From contig JBGQLV010000036.1 in NCBI GenBank assembly GCA_041500225.1, positions 1 to 25,830 on the forward strand: a stretch of DNA of 25,830 nucleotides. Reading direction: 5' to 3'. Of the stretch, positions 14,337 through 21,756 are shown one piece after another; the first letter of the stretch is position 1; every line of letters begins with the position of its first letter. The notes beneath the pieces were generated by a model, which did no database searches, was not told the DNA's origin, and saw only the letters and a list, made by a program, of their open reading frames with translations. The translations under genes and the position numbers were made by a program. This stretch comes from 0-14-3-00-41-53 sp041500225 (GTDB lineage: Bacteria > Nitrospirota > Thermodesulfovibrionia > Thermodesulfovibrionales > SM23-35).

Positions 14337-15958
14337 AATCTTCTGAATTATTTGTTAAATGTCTTGAGGCTGAAGGCGTTAAATATATCTTCGGTCTCCC
14401 CGGCGAAGAAAACATCGATCTTCTCAATGCATTATCTGAATCGAAAATAAAATTTATCTTAACCCATGATGAACGCTGGGCAGCATTTATGGCTAATGCT
14501 TATGGAAGGCTTTCAGGCAAGCCCGGTGTTTGCCTCTCAACATTAGGCCCGGGTGCGACAAACCTTATAACAGGTGTTGCAGACGCACTGCTCGATTTCT
14601 CCCCTATGATAGCAATCACTGCTCAGGTTGGACTTTCGAAAATATACAAGGAGTCGCACCAGCACATTGATATCCTGTCTGTTTATAAGCCAATTACAAA
14701 GTGGAATTCAAGGATAGAAAGTCCTGAAACAATACCAGAGATTATAAGAAAGGCATTTAAGTCAGCATCTATTGAAAAGCCCGGCCCTGTACATATCGAA
14801 CTCCCGGAAGATGTTGCATCAGCCGAGGTAGAAGGTTCTCCCTTATTGCATGAATCAATCAGGTATCCTGAACCTGCAGAGGACACCCTTTCAAAAGCGG
14901 TTTCTATGATAAGGGATGCAAAGATGCCTTTTGTCCTTGCTGGAAATGGTGTGATAAGAGGAAAAGCGGTAAAGGAACTAAAGGATTTTATATCCAGAAC
15001 AAAGATCGGAGTTACAACTACATTCATGGGTACAGGTGTTTTATCGGCTGATGATGAGTGCTTTATTTCAACAGTTGGTCTTCAGTCAAAGGACTATATA
15101 TCATGCGGTTTTGACAGGGCTGACCTGATTATAGCCGTAGGTTACGATCCTGTTGAGTTCAGCCCCCATTACTGGAACCCGGACGGCAGAAAGAATATCA
15201 TCCACATTGATTTTACACCCTCTGAGGTAGATTCCCATTACTCAGCGCTTGAACTCTTAGGAGACATTAAAACTACACTTTCAATAATCACAGAGAGAAT
15301 AGGGTTTGAAAAAGATACGTCATATTATCATAAACTAAAACTGTATGCTGAGCATGCATTACACTTTTCAACAACCGGATTCCCGCTAAAGCCTCTCAGG
15401 ATAGTCAATGACATCAGAAAGGTTCTTCGGAAAAGTGATATCCTGATAAGCGATGTGGGAGCTCATAAGATATGGATTGCAAGGTTTTATCCTGCCTATG
15501 AAGAAAACACGGTTATCATCTCGAATGGTTTAGCCTCAATGGGCTTTGCAATACCGGCAGCCATATCAGCAAAACTTTTATACCCGGAAAAGAATGTAGT
15601 TGCAGGAGTTGGTGACGGAGGCTTTCTCATGTCGATGTGTGAGATCAATACAGCCATCAGGCTCGGTCTTAACTTTGTATGTCTGATATTCAATGACGGA
15701 GGATACGGTCTCATCGAATGGAAGGAAAGGATGAGATATAAAAAAGATTTCTTTGTGAAATTCAATAATCCTGACTTTGTAAAACTTGCTGAATCATTCG
15801 GTGCCAAAGGTTACAGGGTTACCTCGGAAGATGAGCTGCTGCCCATCCTAAAAGATGCCCTTATTCAGAATGTCCCTGCTATTATAGACTGCCCAGTGGA
15901 TTACTCTGAAAACTACAGGCTTTCAGAAAAGCTTGGCAGGCTTATCTGTCCGACGTAA
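14333..15958 (+). CDS. Acetolactate synthase, AlsS-like TPP-dependent enzyme
   Basis: A 541-residue thiamine-diphosphate enzyme expected to condense two pyruvates to 2-acetolactate. The N-terminal domain has GLPGEENIDLL and the catalytic Glu in THDERWAAFMANAYGR, followed by LSTLGPGATNLITGVADA and KESHQHIDIL. The central domain spans about 185-320. The C-terminal TPP domain has GDGGFLMSMCEIN and the NDGGYGLIEWKE metal/TPP motif. KESHQ, ITKWN and DCPVDYSEN are closer to catabolic AlsS-type enzymes than to biosynthetic IlvB, and no regulatory subunit gene (ilvN) follows. Other TPP enzymes of the family (oxalyl-CoA decarboxylase, glyoxylate carboligase) are less likely. Start overlaps the nucleotidase stop by 4 bases. 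Confidence 0.9.
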   Translation: MKSSELFVKCLEAEGVKYIFGLPGEENIDLLNALSESKIKFILTHDERWAAFMANAYGRLSGKPGVCLSTLGPGATNLITGVADALLDFSPMIAITAQVGLSKIYKESHQHIDILSVYKPITKWNSRIESPETIPEIIRKAFKSASIEKPGPVHIELPEDVASAEVEGSPLLHESIRYPEPAEDTLSKAVSMIRDAKMPFVLAGNGVIRGKAVKELKDFISRTKIGVTTTFMGTGVLSADDECFISTVGLQSKDYISCGFDRADLIIAVGYDPVEFSPHYWNPDGRKNIIHIDFTPSEVDSHYSALELLGDIKTTLSIITERIGFEKDTSYYHKLKLYAEHALHFSTTGFPLKPLRIVNDIRKVLRKSDILISDVGAHKIWIARFYPAYEENTVIISNGLASMGFAIPAAISAKLLYPEKNVVAGVGDGGFLMSMCEINTAIRLGLNFVCLIFNDGGYGLIEWKERMRYKKDFFVKFNNPDFVKLAESFGAKGYRVTSEDELLPILKDALIQNVPAIIDCPVDYSENYRLSEKLGRLICPT

Positions 15959-16034
15959 TATTTAGAATAGAAGAGAACTATTTCTATCTTGACCCATTGT
16001 TTATCCTGATACAAATCGCTTAAAATATAAGCTT

Positions 16035-17753
16035 ATGAATATTGTATGCCTTACAGAACTTACAAAAGAACCTAAGATAGCATACTTCTCAATGGAGATA
16101 GGCATACAGAATAACATCCCCACATACAGCGGTGGCCTCGGTGTCCTCGCTGGAGATACTATCAGAACGAGTGCTGACCTTAAACTTCCGATGGTTGCTG
16201 TTACCCTTATAATCAAAAAGGGATATTTCAAACAGGAACTGGATGAACATGGAAATCAGACAGAACAACCTGTTTTTTGGAACCCATCTAAATATATGAC
16301 CTTACTTCCTGCAAAGATTACTGTCCAGATTGAGGGAAGAGATGTCATGGTTCAGACATGGCAATACAATGTTGAAAGTCTGACACGCGGTTGTGTACCG
16401 GTCTTTTTCCTTGATACAGATATTGAAGGAAACACTCCCGAGGACAGAGAGATTACCTCTTATCTCTACGGCGGTGACCTGGCATACAGGCTGAAGCAGG
16501 AGATAGTCCTCGGTATCGGCGGCGTGAGGATGCTCCATAAGCTTGGTTTCGAAATTAAAAAACATCATATGAACGAAGGGCATTCGAGCCTGCTTACCAT
16601 TGAGCTTCTCAACAGATTTAAACGGCCTATAGAAGATGTCTGGGATGAAAAGCTTGTATGGGATATAGACAAGATAAAAGACCTTTGCGTATTCACAACT
16701 CATACACCTGTTGACGCAGGGCATGATAAGTTCCCATATGACCTTGTCTGCAGGATTTTAGGAGAGCCCATACCCTTAAATGTTTTAAGAGAGCTCGGTG
16801 GCCGGGATAATCTTAATATGACCCGCCTTGGACTTAACCTGAGCGAATTTATCAATGGAGTTGCAAAAAAGCACAGTGAGGTCTCACGTAAAATGTTCCC
16901 TGGATATGAAATCAGCGCCATCACAAATGGCGTACATTCATTTACATGGACCTGTGACAATTTTAAAAGGTTGTATGATAAGTATCTTCCCGGCTGGGCT
17001 AATGAACCGGAATTATTTGTTAGGGTTGGCCGCATCCCTGACGAAGAAATCTGGAATGCGCATATGGATGCAAAAAAGACCCTTTTAGATTATGTCAAAG
17101 AAGATACAGGCGTTGAGATGAGCCCTGATATCCTTACAATAGGATTTGCAAGAAGGGCAACTGCATATAAGAGGGCTGACCTTATATTTACTGATATTGC
17201 GAGGCTTGAAAGGATAGGACAAGGAAAACTTCAGATTATATATGGTGGGAAGGCACATCCAAAGGACGATTCAGGCAAAAGGCTGATTGAGAAGATATTC
17301 TCTACCAAAGAGCGTCTTAAGGATAAGATTAAAATGGCTTATATAAAAAATTACGAAATGGATACTGCGCTCAAGATGGTCTCCGGTGTTGACGTATGGC
17401 TTAACACCCCCTTAAGGCCCAGAGAAGCTTCGGGTACAAGCGGCATGAAGGCGGCACACAATGGTGTAATAAATTTCAGCGTGCTTGACGGATGGTGGAT
17501 AGAAGGCCATATAGAGGGGTTCACTGGTTGGTCTATTGGCCCGAGCCCTACAGAGACAATGCTGATTGATAATATAGATACAAAGGATGCTGATGACCTT
17601 TATAATAAACTTGAATATACAATCATCCCACTTTTTTATAATGACAGACATGGCTGGATAAGGATGATGCAGAACGCTATAGGTAAAAATGCCTACTATT
17701 TCAACAGCCACCGTATGATGCGCCGCTATGTCACAGACGCGTATATAAGATGA
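16035..17753 (+). CDS. glgP: Alpha-glucan phosphorylase (GT35), short form
   Basis: A 572-residue cytoplasmic enzyme that releases glucose-1-phosphate from glycogen or maltodextrin with phosphate. It starts with PKIAYFSMEIGI and SGGLGVLAGD, typical of the alpha-glucan phosphorylases that lack the long N-terminal part of the muscle-type enzymes. HMNEGHSSL, FTTHTPVDAGHD and the PLP site EASGTSGMKAAHNG (Lys472) follow, then NFSVLDGWWIEG. The short length is normal for this bacterial subfamily. The ATG at 16035 lacks a clear ribosome site; TTGTTT (15997-16002) and TAAAAT (16021-16026) are a possible promoter very close to the start. No other glycogen gene is nearby. Confidence 0.94.
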   Translation: MNIVCLTELTKEPKIAYFSMEIGIQNNIPTYSGGLGVLAGDTIRTSADLKLPMVAVTLIIKKGYFKQELDEHGNQTEQPVFWNPSKYMTLLPAKITVQIEGRDVMVQTWQYNVESLTRGCVPVFFLDTDIEGNTPEDREITSYLYGGDLAYRLKQEIVLGIGGVRMLHKLGFEIKKHHMNEGHSSLLTIELLNRFKRPIEDVWDEKLVWDIDKIKDLCVFTTHTPVDAGHDKFPYDLVCRILGEPIPLNVLRELGGRDNLNMTRLGLNLSEFINGVAKKHSEVSRKMFPGYEISAITNGVHSFTWTCDNFKRLYDKYLPGWANEPELFVRVGRIPDEEIWNAHMDAKKTLLDYVKEDTGVEMSPDILTIGFARRATAYKRADLIFTDIARLERIGQGKLQIIYGGKAHPKDDSGKRLIEKIFSTKERLKDKIKMAYIKNYEMDTALKMVSGVDVWLNTPLRPREASGTSGMKAAHNGVINFSVLDGWWIEGHIEGFTGWSIGPSPTETMLIDNIDTKDADDLYNKLEYTIIPLFYNDRHGWIRMMQNAIGKNAYYFNSHRMMRRYVTDAYIR

Positions 17754-17755
17754 CA

Positions 17756-17812
17756 GGTTTAGGTTAAGGTTAAGGTTAAGAATTTTTCTTGACCTTAGCC
17801 TTAACCTAAGCC
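17756..17812. terminator. Long bidirectional hairpin between glgP and murA
   Basis: Arms 17756-17780 and 17788-17812 (25 bases each) pair at 22 positions, and the other three are G-T positions that would be wobble pairs in RNA. The loop is AATTTTT. The left arm is built from AGGTTA-type hexamers in tandem. It starts 3 bases after the glgP stop and ends directly at the murA stop, so it can serve both convergent transcripts. Confidence 0.7.
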
Positions 17813-19066
17813 TTATTCTTTCATTCTCCTGACATCTGCGCCGAGCCTCTGGAGTTTTTCTTCCATCTTCTCGTATCCTCTGTCGAGATGGTAAAGCCTG
17901 TGTATAGTCGTCTCACCCTTTGCTGCAAGGGCTGCTACAACAAGTGATGCACTTGCCCTTAAATCAGTTGCCATTAGAGGTGCGCCCTTAAGTTTTGATA
18001 TGCCTTTCACTGTAGCAGTTCCGCCTTCTACTATAATGTCAGCCCCCATCCTTCTGAGCTCTGCAACATGCATAAACCTGTTTTCAAAGATCATTTCTTT
18101 GATTATGCTTGTACCGTCAGCTATGCTCATAAGGGCCATAAACTGTGCCTGCATGTCTGTTGGAAAACCAGGATATGGCATTGTCTTTACATTCGCAGCC
18201 TTTGGTCTGTGAGGGCCAAGTACACGGATGCCGTCCTGAACATGCTCAAATACAAGACCAACCTCCTTGAGTTTCATTACCGAGGCGTCAAGATGTTCCA
18301 GCCTGCACCCTTTAATAATAATATCGCCGCCTGTAATACCTGCAATCGTCATAAAGGTTCCTGCCTCAATCCTGTCAGGGATTATTGAATAGTGTACAGG
18401 TTTCAATTCATCTACTCCCTCTATCTCAATAACGCTCTCTCCTGCACCTTTTATTTTTGCACCCTTAGAGATAAGGGCATTTGCAAGATCAACTACCTCA
18501 GGCTCCCTCGCAGCATTCTCCAATAACGTTCTGCCTTTTGCAAGTGATGCAGCCATCATAAGGTTTTCAGTTCCTGTGACCGTTGGTATATCAAGGTAGA
18601 TTGATGTGCCTTTAAGTCTTTTTACCTTAGCAACTACATAGCCTGATTCAAGTTTTATATCTGCACCCATCTTTTCAAGACCCATCAGATGCAGGTTTAT
18701 TGGCCGCGCACCAATAGCGCACCCTCCAGGAAGCGATACTTTTGCCCTGCCGAATCTTGCAAGTAATGGTCCGAGGACAAGGATAGATGCACGCATTGTC
18801 CTTACAAGATCATATGGAGCCTCAAATATTTTAATTTTTTCAGTGTTAATGATTGCCTTCCTGTCTTCGTAATGAAAACCTGCACCAAGATTTGCAAGGA
18901 GCCGTCCCATAGTCATAATATCTTTCAGATTCGGAACTTTGTTTATGGTGCAATATCCTGAAGACAGGAGGGATGCAACCATTATAGGAAGGGCTGCATT
19001 TTTTGCCCCGCTTATATCAACCTCGCCTTTGAGTCTCTTACCACCGCGAATTATAAGTTTGTCCAA
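17813..19066 (-). CDS. murA: UDP-N-acetylglucosamine 1-carboxyvinyltransferase
   Basis: A 417-residue cytoplasmic enzyme catalysing the first committed step of peptidoglycan synthesis: transfer of enolpyruvate from PEP to UDP-GlcNAc. K22-N23 (SGAKNAALP), the catalytic Cys116 in PGGCAIGARP, Arg121, and the general-base Asp in FPTDMQAQFMAL are all present. The presence of Cys rather than Asp at 116 predicts fosfomycin sensitivity by the usual mechanism. The start codon is TTG at 19066, supported by AGAGGT at proper spacing and by the normal N-terminus MDKLIIRGGKRLKGE. It lies 72 bases downstream of obgE on the same strand; an AT-rich 7-base hairpin (19085-19104) separates them. Confidence 0.97.
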   Translation of the reverse strand: MDKLIIRGGKRLKGEVDISGAKNAALPIMVASLLSSGYCTINKVPNLKDIMTMGRLLANLGAGFHYEDRKAIINTEKIKIFEAPYDLVRTMRASILVLGPLLARFGRAKVSLPGGCAIGARPINLHLMGLEKMGADIKLESGYVVAKVKRLKGTSIYLDIPTVTGTENLMMAASLAKGRTLLENAAREPEVVDLANALISKGAKIKGAGESVIEIEGVDELKPVHYSIIPDRIEAGTFMTIAGITGGDIIIKGCRLEHLDASVMKLKEVGLVFEHVQDGIRVLGPHRPKAANVKTMPYPGFPTDMQAQFMALMSIADGTSIIKEMIFENRFMHVAELRRMGADIIVEGGTATVKGISKLKGAPLMATDLRASASLVVAALAAKGETTIHRLYHLDRGYEKMEEKLQRLGADVRRMKE

Positions 19067-19138
19067 ATTTATACCTCTGAAATTTTAGTAATTGCTGTTA
19101 CTAATGAGTTCATATGTAAGGCCGCATAGTCTGTCATT

Positions 19139-20140
19139 CTATATGTTATTTTTTACCTTTACTGAAAGATATGACAAGAGTCGTTTAATCCCTTTTCCTG
19201 TAACTGCTGCTATAGCAAAAAAATCTATGTTATTAATCTTACAGTATTGTTTAAGTCTGTCAAGCTTCTTTCCGTCAGCTATGTCCAGCTTTGTAGCGAT
19301 AACAGCCTGTTGTTTGTCTATGAGTGCAGAGCTGTATAATTCAAGCTCTCTATTTACCTTCTTGAAATTATCTACCGGATCCACCTCGGTCATCACTGAT
19401 ACGTCTATTAAATGTAGAAGTATTGACGTACGCTCAACATGCCTTAGAAACTGAAAGCCAAGCCCAACACCTTTGTGAGCACCTTCGATAAGTCCTGGTA
19501 TATCTGCAACAACAAAGCTTCTATACTTTTCAAGTTTTACAACTCCGAGTGTCGGCGTAAGTGTTGTAAATGGATAATCTGCAATCTTTGGCCTTGCAGA
19601 AGATATTGCAGATAACAGGGTTGATTTCCCGGCATTTGGAAGTCCAATTAACCCGACGTCTGCAAGGAGTTTTAATTCGAGTACCAGCCATCTCTCCTCA
19701 CCTTTCTCACCTGGCTGGGCAAACCTTGGGGCTTGTCTTGTCGGTGTTGCAAAATGCGCATTGCCAAGCCCTCCCCTTCCGCCTTTTACAACTACAGCCT
19801 CCATCCCTTTTTCGTCAAGGTCAATTAGAGTATCTTTTGTATCAGCATCTTTTATTACAGTCCCAACAGGTAAAGGGATAACAAGGTCTTTGCCATCTTT
19901 ACCGTGCATCTTCTTGCCCATGCCGTGCTGCCCTTTTTCTGCTTTATATTCACGTTGATATCTCAGGTCAAGGAGTGTATTCAACTCATCAGTCGCTTTA
20001 AATATAATATGCCCCCCTCTTCCACCATCTCCCCCGTTAGGTCCACCTCTGGGGACATATTTCTCTCTTCTGAAGCTGACACAACCTCTGCCACCATCTC
20101 CGGCCTTCACATATATCTTCACATAGTCAACGAATTGCAT
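19139..20140 (-). CDS. obgE: GTPase Obg/CgtA
   Basis: A 333-residue ribosome-associated GTPase involved in 50S subunit maturation and stress control. The N-terminal Obg fold (1-158) has the glycine-rich stretches GDGGRGCVSFRREKYVPRGG and GGRGGLGNAHFATPTRQAPR. The G domain has the P-loop G166-LPNAGKS-173, switch residues in YPFTTLTPTLG, DIPGL at 213-217 and ATKLD in the NKxD position. It ends without a long C-terminal extension, as in many bacteria outside the Firmicutes. The ATG at 20140 gives the conserved N-terminus MQFVDYVKIYVKAGDGG. It marks the boundary between core chromosome and the cassette region upstream. Confidence 0.97.
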   Translation of the reverse strand: MQFVDYVKIYVKAGDGGRGCVSFRREKYVPRGGPNGGDGGRGGHIIFKATDELNTLLDLRYQREYKAEKGQHGMGKKMHGKDGKDLVIPLPVGTVIKDADTKDTLIDLDEKGMEAVVVKGGRGGLGNAHFATPTRQAPRFAQPGEKGEERWLVLELKLLADVGLIGLPNAGKSTLLSAISSARPKIADYPFTTLTPTLGVVKLEKYRSFVVADIPGLIEGAHKGVGLGFQFLRHVERTSILLHLIDVSVMTEVDPVDNFKKVNRELELYSSALIDKQQAVIATKLDIADGKKLDRLKQYCKINNIDFFAIAAVTGKGIKRLLSYLSVKVKNNI

Positions 20141-20191
20141 GATGACATTATATTTTAACGGGCAGTATTTTTACATCTAATTCTCATTGAC

Positions 20192-20353
20192 TTAAATTTC
20201 AGCAATTTTGAACCTTGTCCCGCATTTTGTGTAAAATGTTTCAACTGATACGGTTCTCTCCGCACCAGTTGCAGAGCAAATAATCCTCTTGGTTCTTGCG
20301 TCTCCGACCAATTCCAGCGACCGGCATTCATCAATAATGCCGATGTAGTTCAC
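20192..20353 (-). CDS. Small open reading frame in first cassette-like segment, 53 residues
   Basis: A GTG at 20353 opens a 53-codon frame that ends at TAA (20192-20194). The product contains DECRSLELVGDARTKRII, two Cys residues and TKCGTRFKIAEI, and looks protein-like, but no family is recognised. It lies in minus orientation like the other cassette genes, between the attC site at 20446-20536 and obgE. No ribosome site is clear, which is common for cassette genes. No attC follows it, so it may be a terminal or damaged cassette, or not a gene. Confidence 0.35.
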   Translation of the reverse strand: MNYIGIIDECRSLELVGDARTKRIICSATGAERTVSVETFYTKCGTRFKIAEI

Positions 20354-20445
20354 CCTGTAAGAAACAGTAGAATATTATCGACTTCACATACAAGGACGCG
20401 GATTTGACAAAGCGAAAAAAGTGTTGATTAACGTTAAAAGTGAAC

Positions 20446-20536
20446 GGGTAACGACCGAAATCAGCAGCGCGGAGTATTACCAAAACTGAAAATCAAAGTG
20501 CGGCTATTCCGCGGCCGCTGGATTTTTTTGTTAGGC
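20446..20536 (-). repeat. Integron attC site downstream of the BrnT antitoxin gene
   Basis: Read on the minus strand: R'' box GCCTAAC (20530-20536), 4-base spacer AAAA, L'' AAATCCAGC (20517-20525), a central stem with CGCGGA / TCCGCG, L' GCTGATTT (20458-20465), 5-base spacer CGGTC, R' GTTACCC (20446-20452). L'' and L' pair over 8 bases with one extra C on the L'' side, the extrahelical base that sets polarity in attC sites. The antitoxin frame runs into the site, as is common for cassette genes. Polarity agrees with the gene's orientation. Confidence 0.82.
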
Positions 20537-20750
20537 GCTGTGTCGTTTTTGTCAAATTAAGTAATGACCTTAATGCATCATTTACTGCGGCTGAATCAAC
20601 AAATGCCTTCGCCACATCCGGTTCAAGTATAACAACGTTAGAGTCTTCTTTAATGAGGCGCTTGTAATACTTGCCACGAACAGCTTTTGAGTAATCAAAA
20701 TTGTATTCGGGGCGTAATTCATCACTGATTCTCTTTTCTTTAGCTTTCAT
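20493..20750 (-). CDS. Antitoxin partner of BrnT (BrnA-like role)
   Basis: An 85-residue protein directly after the BrnT toxin gene, overlapping it by 11 bases. The sequence ISDELRPEYNFDYSKAVRGKYYKRL, then VVILEPDVAKAFVDSAAVNDALRSLL, matches the common antitoxin found beside BrnT-type toxins, with a C-terminal DNA-binding-like helix region (DSAAVNDALRSLLNLTK). It should bind and neutralise the toxin and repress the operon. The last ~14 residues (TKKSSGRGIAAL) are encoded inside the attC site, so the natural tail was probably set by cassette formation. Identification rests on pattern and position. Confidence 0.85.
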   Translation of the reverse strand: MKAKEKRISDELRPEYNFDYSKAVRGKYYKRLIKEDSNVVILEPDVAKAFVDSAAVNDALRSLLNLTKTTQRLTKKSSGRGIAAL

Positions 20751-21009
20751 GTCGTCTCCTTTCGTGCGAAGTTGTAAGCCTCGCGCTGATAATACGTATT
20801 GTTTTACCTCTCTCGGTATATGCTACCACAAGCAGACGACGATGAGAAGAGTAGCCAATGGTAATTAATCTTTGCTCGTCAGCCGAGTGGTCTGGGTCAT
20901 CAAAAGTTGCCGATAACGGATCATAAAATACCGTCACAGCTTCATCAAATGACACGTTATGCTTTTTGAGGTTCTTTTTTGCCTTTTCCCTATTCCATTC
21001 GAACTGCAT
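20740..21009 (-). CDS. brnT: BrnT family type II toxin
   Basis: An 89-residue RNase-type toxin (DUF497/BrnT). The family pattern is clear: FEWNREKAKKNLKKHNVSFDEA, VFYDPLSATFDDPDHS, DEQRLITIGYSS, RLLVVAYTERG and IRIISARLTTSHERRRHE. BrnT resembles RelE-fold ribonucleases and blocks translation by cutting RNA when not bound by its antitoxin. I start it at the ATG at 21009, since MQFEWNREKAK is the usual N-terminus; an in-frame upstream extension to 21093 has no family support and runs into the transposase remnant. It overlaps the antitoxin by 11 bases, and both sit in one cassette ending in attC. Confidence 0.93.
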   Translation of the reverse strand: MQFEWNREKAKKNLKKHNVSFDEAVTVFYDPLSATFDDPDHSADEQRLITIGYSSHRRLLVVAYTERGKTIRIISARLTTSHERRRHES

Positions 21010-21044
21010 ATATTTAATTGTATCATAAAAAAAATAATCGGCGC

Positions 21045-21191
21045 GGACTAGTGAAATCCGCAAAGGAATCAGGAGACAAGTATATGGGCACATCAGGTAA
21101 AAAGATCGGCAAGGCGAAGTCCCTGACTATCCTGGCTCATAAGCCGGCAAGGGCTGTCTATTACATCCTGAAACGGAAAGAAGTATTTTAA
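21045..21191 (+). pseudogene. IS110-family transposase, 3' remnant
   Basis: A plus-strand frame ending at TAA (21189-21191) encodes GKKIGKAKSLTILAHK followed by PARAVYYILKRKEVF, the standard C-terminus of IS110-family DEDD transposases (Transposase_20 region). Everything before about residue 15 of this fragment is missing; upstream lies the BrnT gene start on the other strand. The 5' limit is approximate. IS110-family elements recombine with targets through an RNA guide, and the IS1111 branch includes members that target attC sites, which fits the location. Confidence 0.75.
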
Positions 21192-21713
21192 CCGGAAGTG
21201 TTTTTTGCGAAATAAAGCTGAGGCCGGGTGATCCTGTGCGTCTAACTGGCGCAATAGGGTGAAGTCCGATGGATGCTCTGAGACACACTTTTGTATATGG
21301 CCTTGACCATGAATAGGGCATTATGGAATGCGATGCCCGGCACCCATTTGCTTTGATTAGGACGCCCGGTCTCTCAAACATATAAAAAGATTGTACGGGT
21401 TCTGCCCCTTACCCGATCCTGAAGCTAACTGGATGACGCATTATGCGTGAGCCGTACCTTTATGAGGACGGTATAAGGGTTCTGAATTGTTTCTATGCCG
21501 TGGAGAATAAGACCGAATGGTCTCTCCACTGTCGTCGGCAGCACGGAAGAGTTGTAATGTTCCATGCTGCCTGGCTATCGAGCATCGATAAGTGTTTGGT
21601 GCAGACTTTTGTTCTGACACCGCATTGGAAACCAAGTCAGAGCTATTGGACAATCTTTAAATAAAATAAGGAAATTGAATTTATTTTTTATTTCTGATCA
21701 GGATCGCTTTTTC
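21192..21713 (+). other. Non-coding, structured DNA after the IS110 transposase remnant
   Basis: No gene is supported here. The first ~250 bases may be the right end of the IS110-type element, where some family members encode their guide RNA. Secondary structure is visible: ACGCATTATGCGT (21438-21450 region); ACCTTTAT / ATAAGGGT around 21455-21478; and a strong hairpin at 21500-21529 in which GTGGAGA pairs with TCTCCAC around an inner GACC-GAAT-GGTC. Some short strings (GGTGAAGTCC near 21258, TGAGCCGTACC near 21449) recall group II intron domains I and V, but the fold does not match well. Bases 21655-21713 are AT-rich and featureless. Confidence 0.45.
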
Positions 21714-21756
21714 TCTTAACATGGGTGGGCCTTATAAGTGTTAGGCCGAGTTAAGC
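21714..21756 (-). repeat. Compact or damaged attC-like site after the TIR gene
   Basis: On the minus strand GCTTAAC (21750-21756) and GTTAAGA (21714-21720) pair at 6 of 7 positions and enclose GGCCT / AGGCC. This gives an R''-L''-L'-R' order in 43 bases, shorter than usual attC sites. An alternative R'' box, GCCTAAC (21740-21746), overlaps the TIR stop and lacks a matching 3' half, so the original site may have been destroyed by the IS110 insertion. Confidence 0.35.

Noticed and set aside
20359..20489. Plus-strand coding-like stretch ending VTTEISSAEYYQN
   Set aside because: It has no start codon, and its 3' part is the complement of the attC site 20446-20536, so the protein-like look is probably chance.
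21010..21093. 28-residue N-terminal extension of BrnT
   Set aside because: BrnT proteins normally begin at MxFEWD/N; the extension overlaps the transposase remnant on the other strand.
21226..21485. Group II intron remnant (GTGCG-like start, GGTGAAGTCC, and a TGAGCCGT...GGTTCT domain V-like stretch)
   Set aside because: The domain V-like part lacks a proper 34-base fold with GNRA loop, and no reverse transcriptase is present. The right end of the IS110-type element explains the position more simply. Kept only as an alternative to test.
21441..21664. Overlapping frames of ~70 residues on both strands
   Set aside because: No family resemblance, no ribosome sites, and both lie over a strongly structured non-coding segment.
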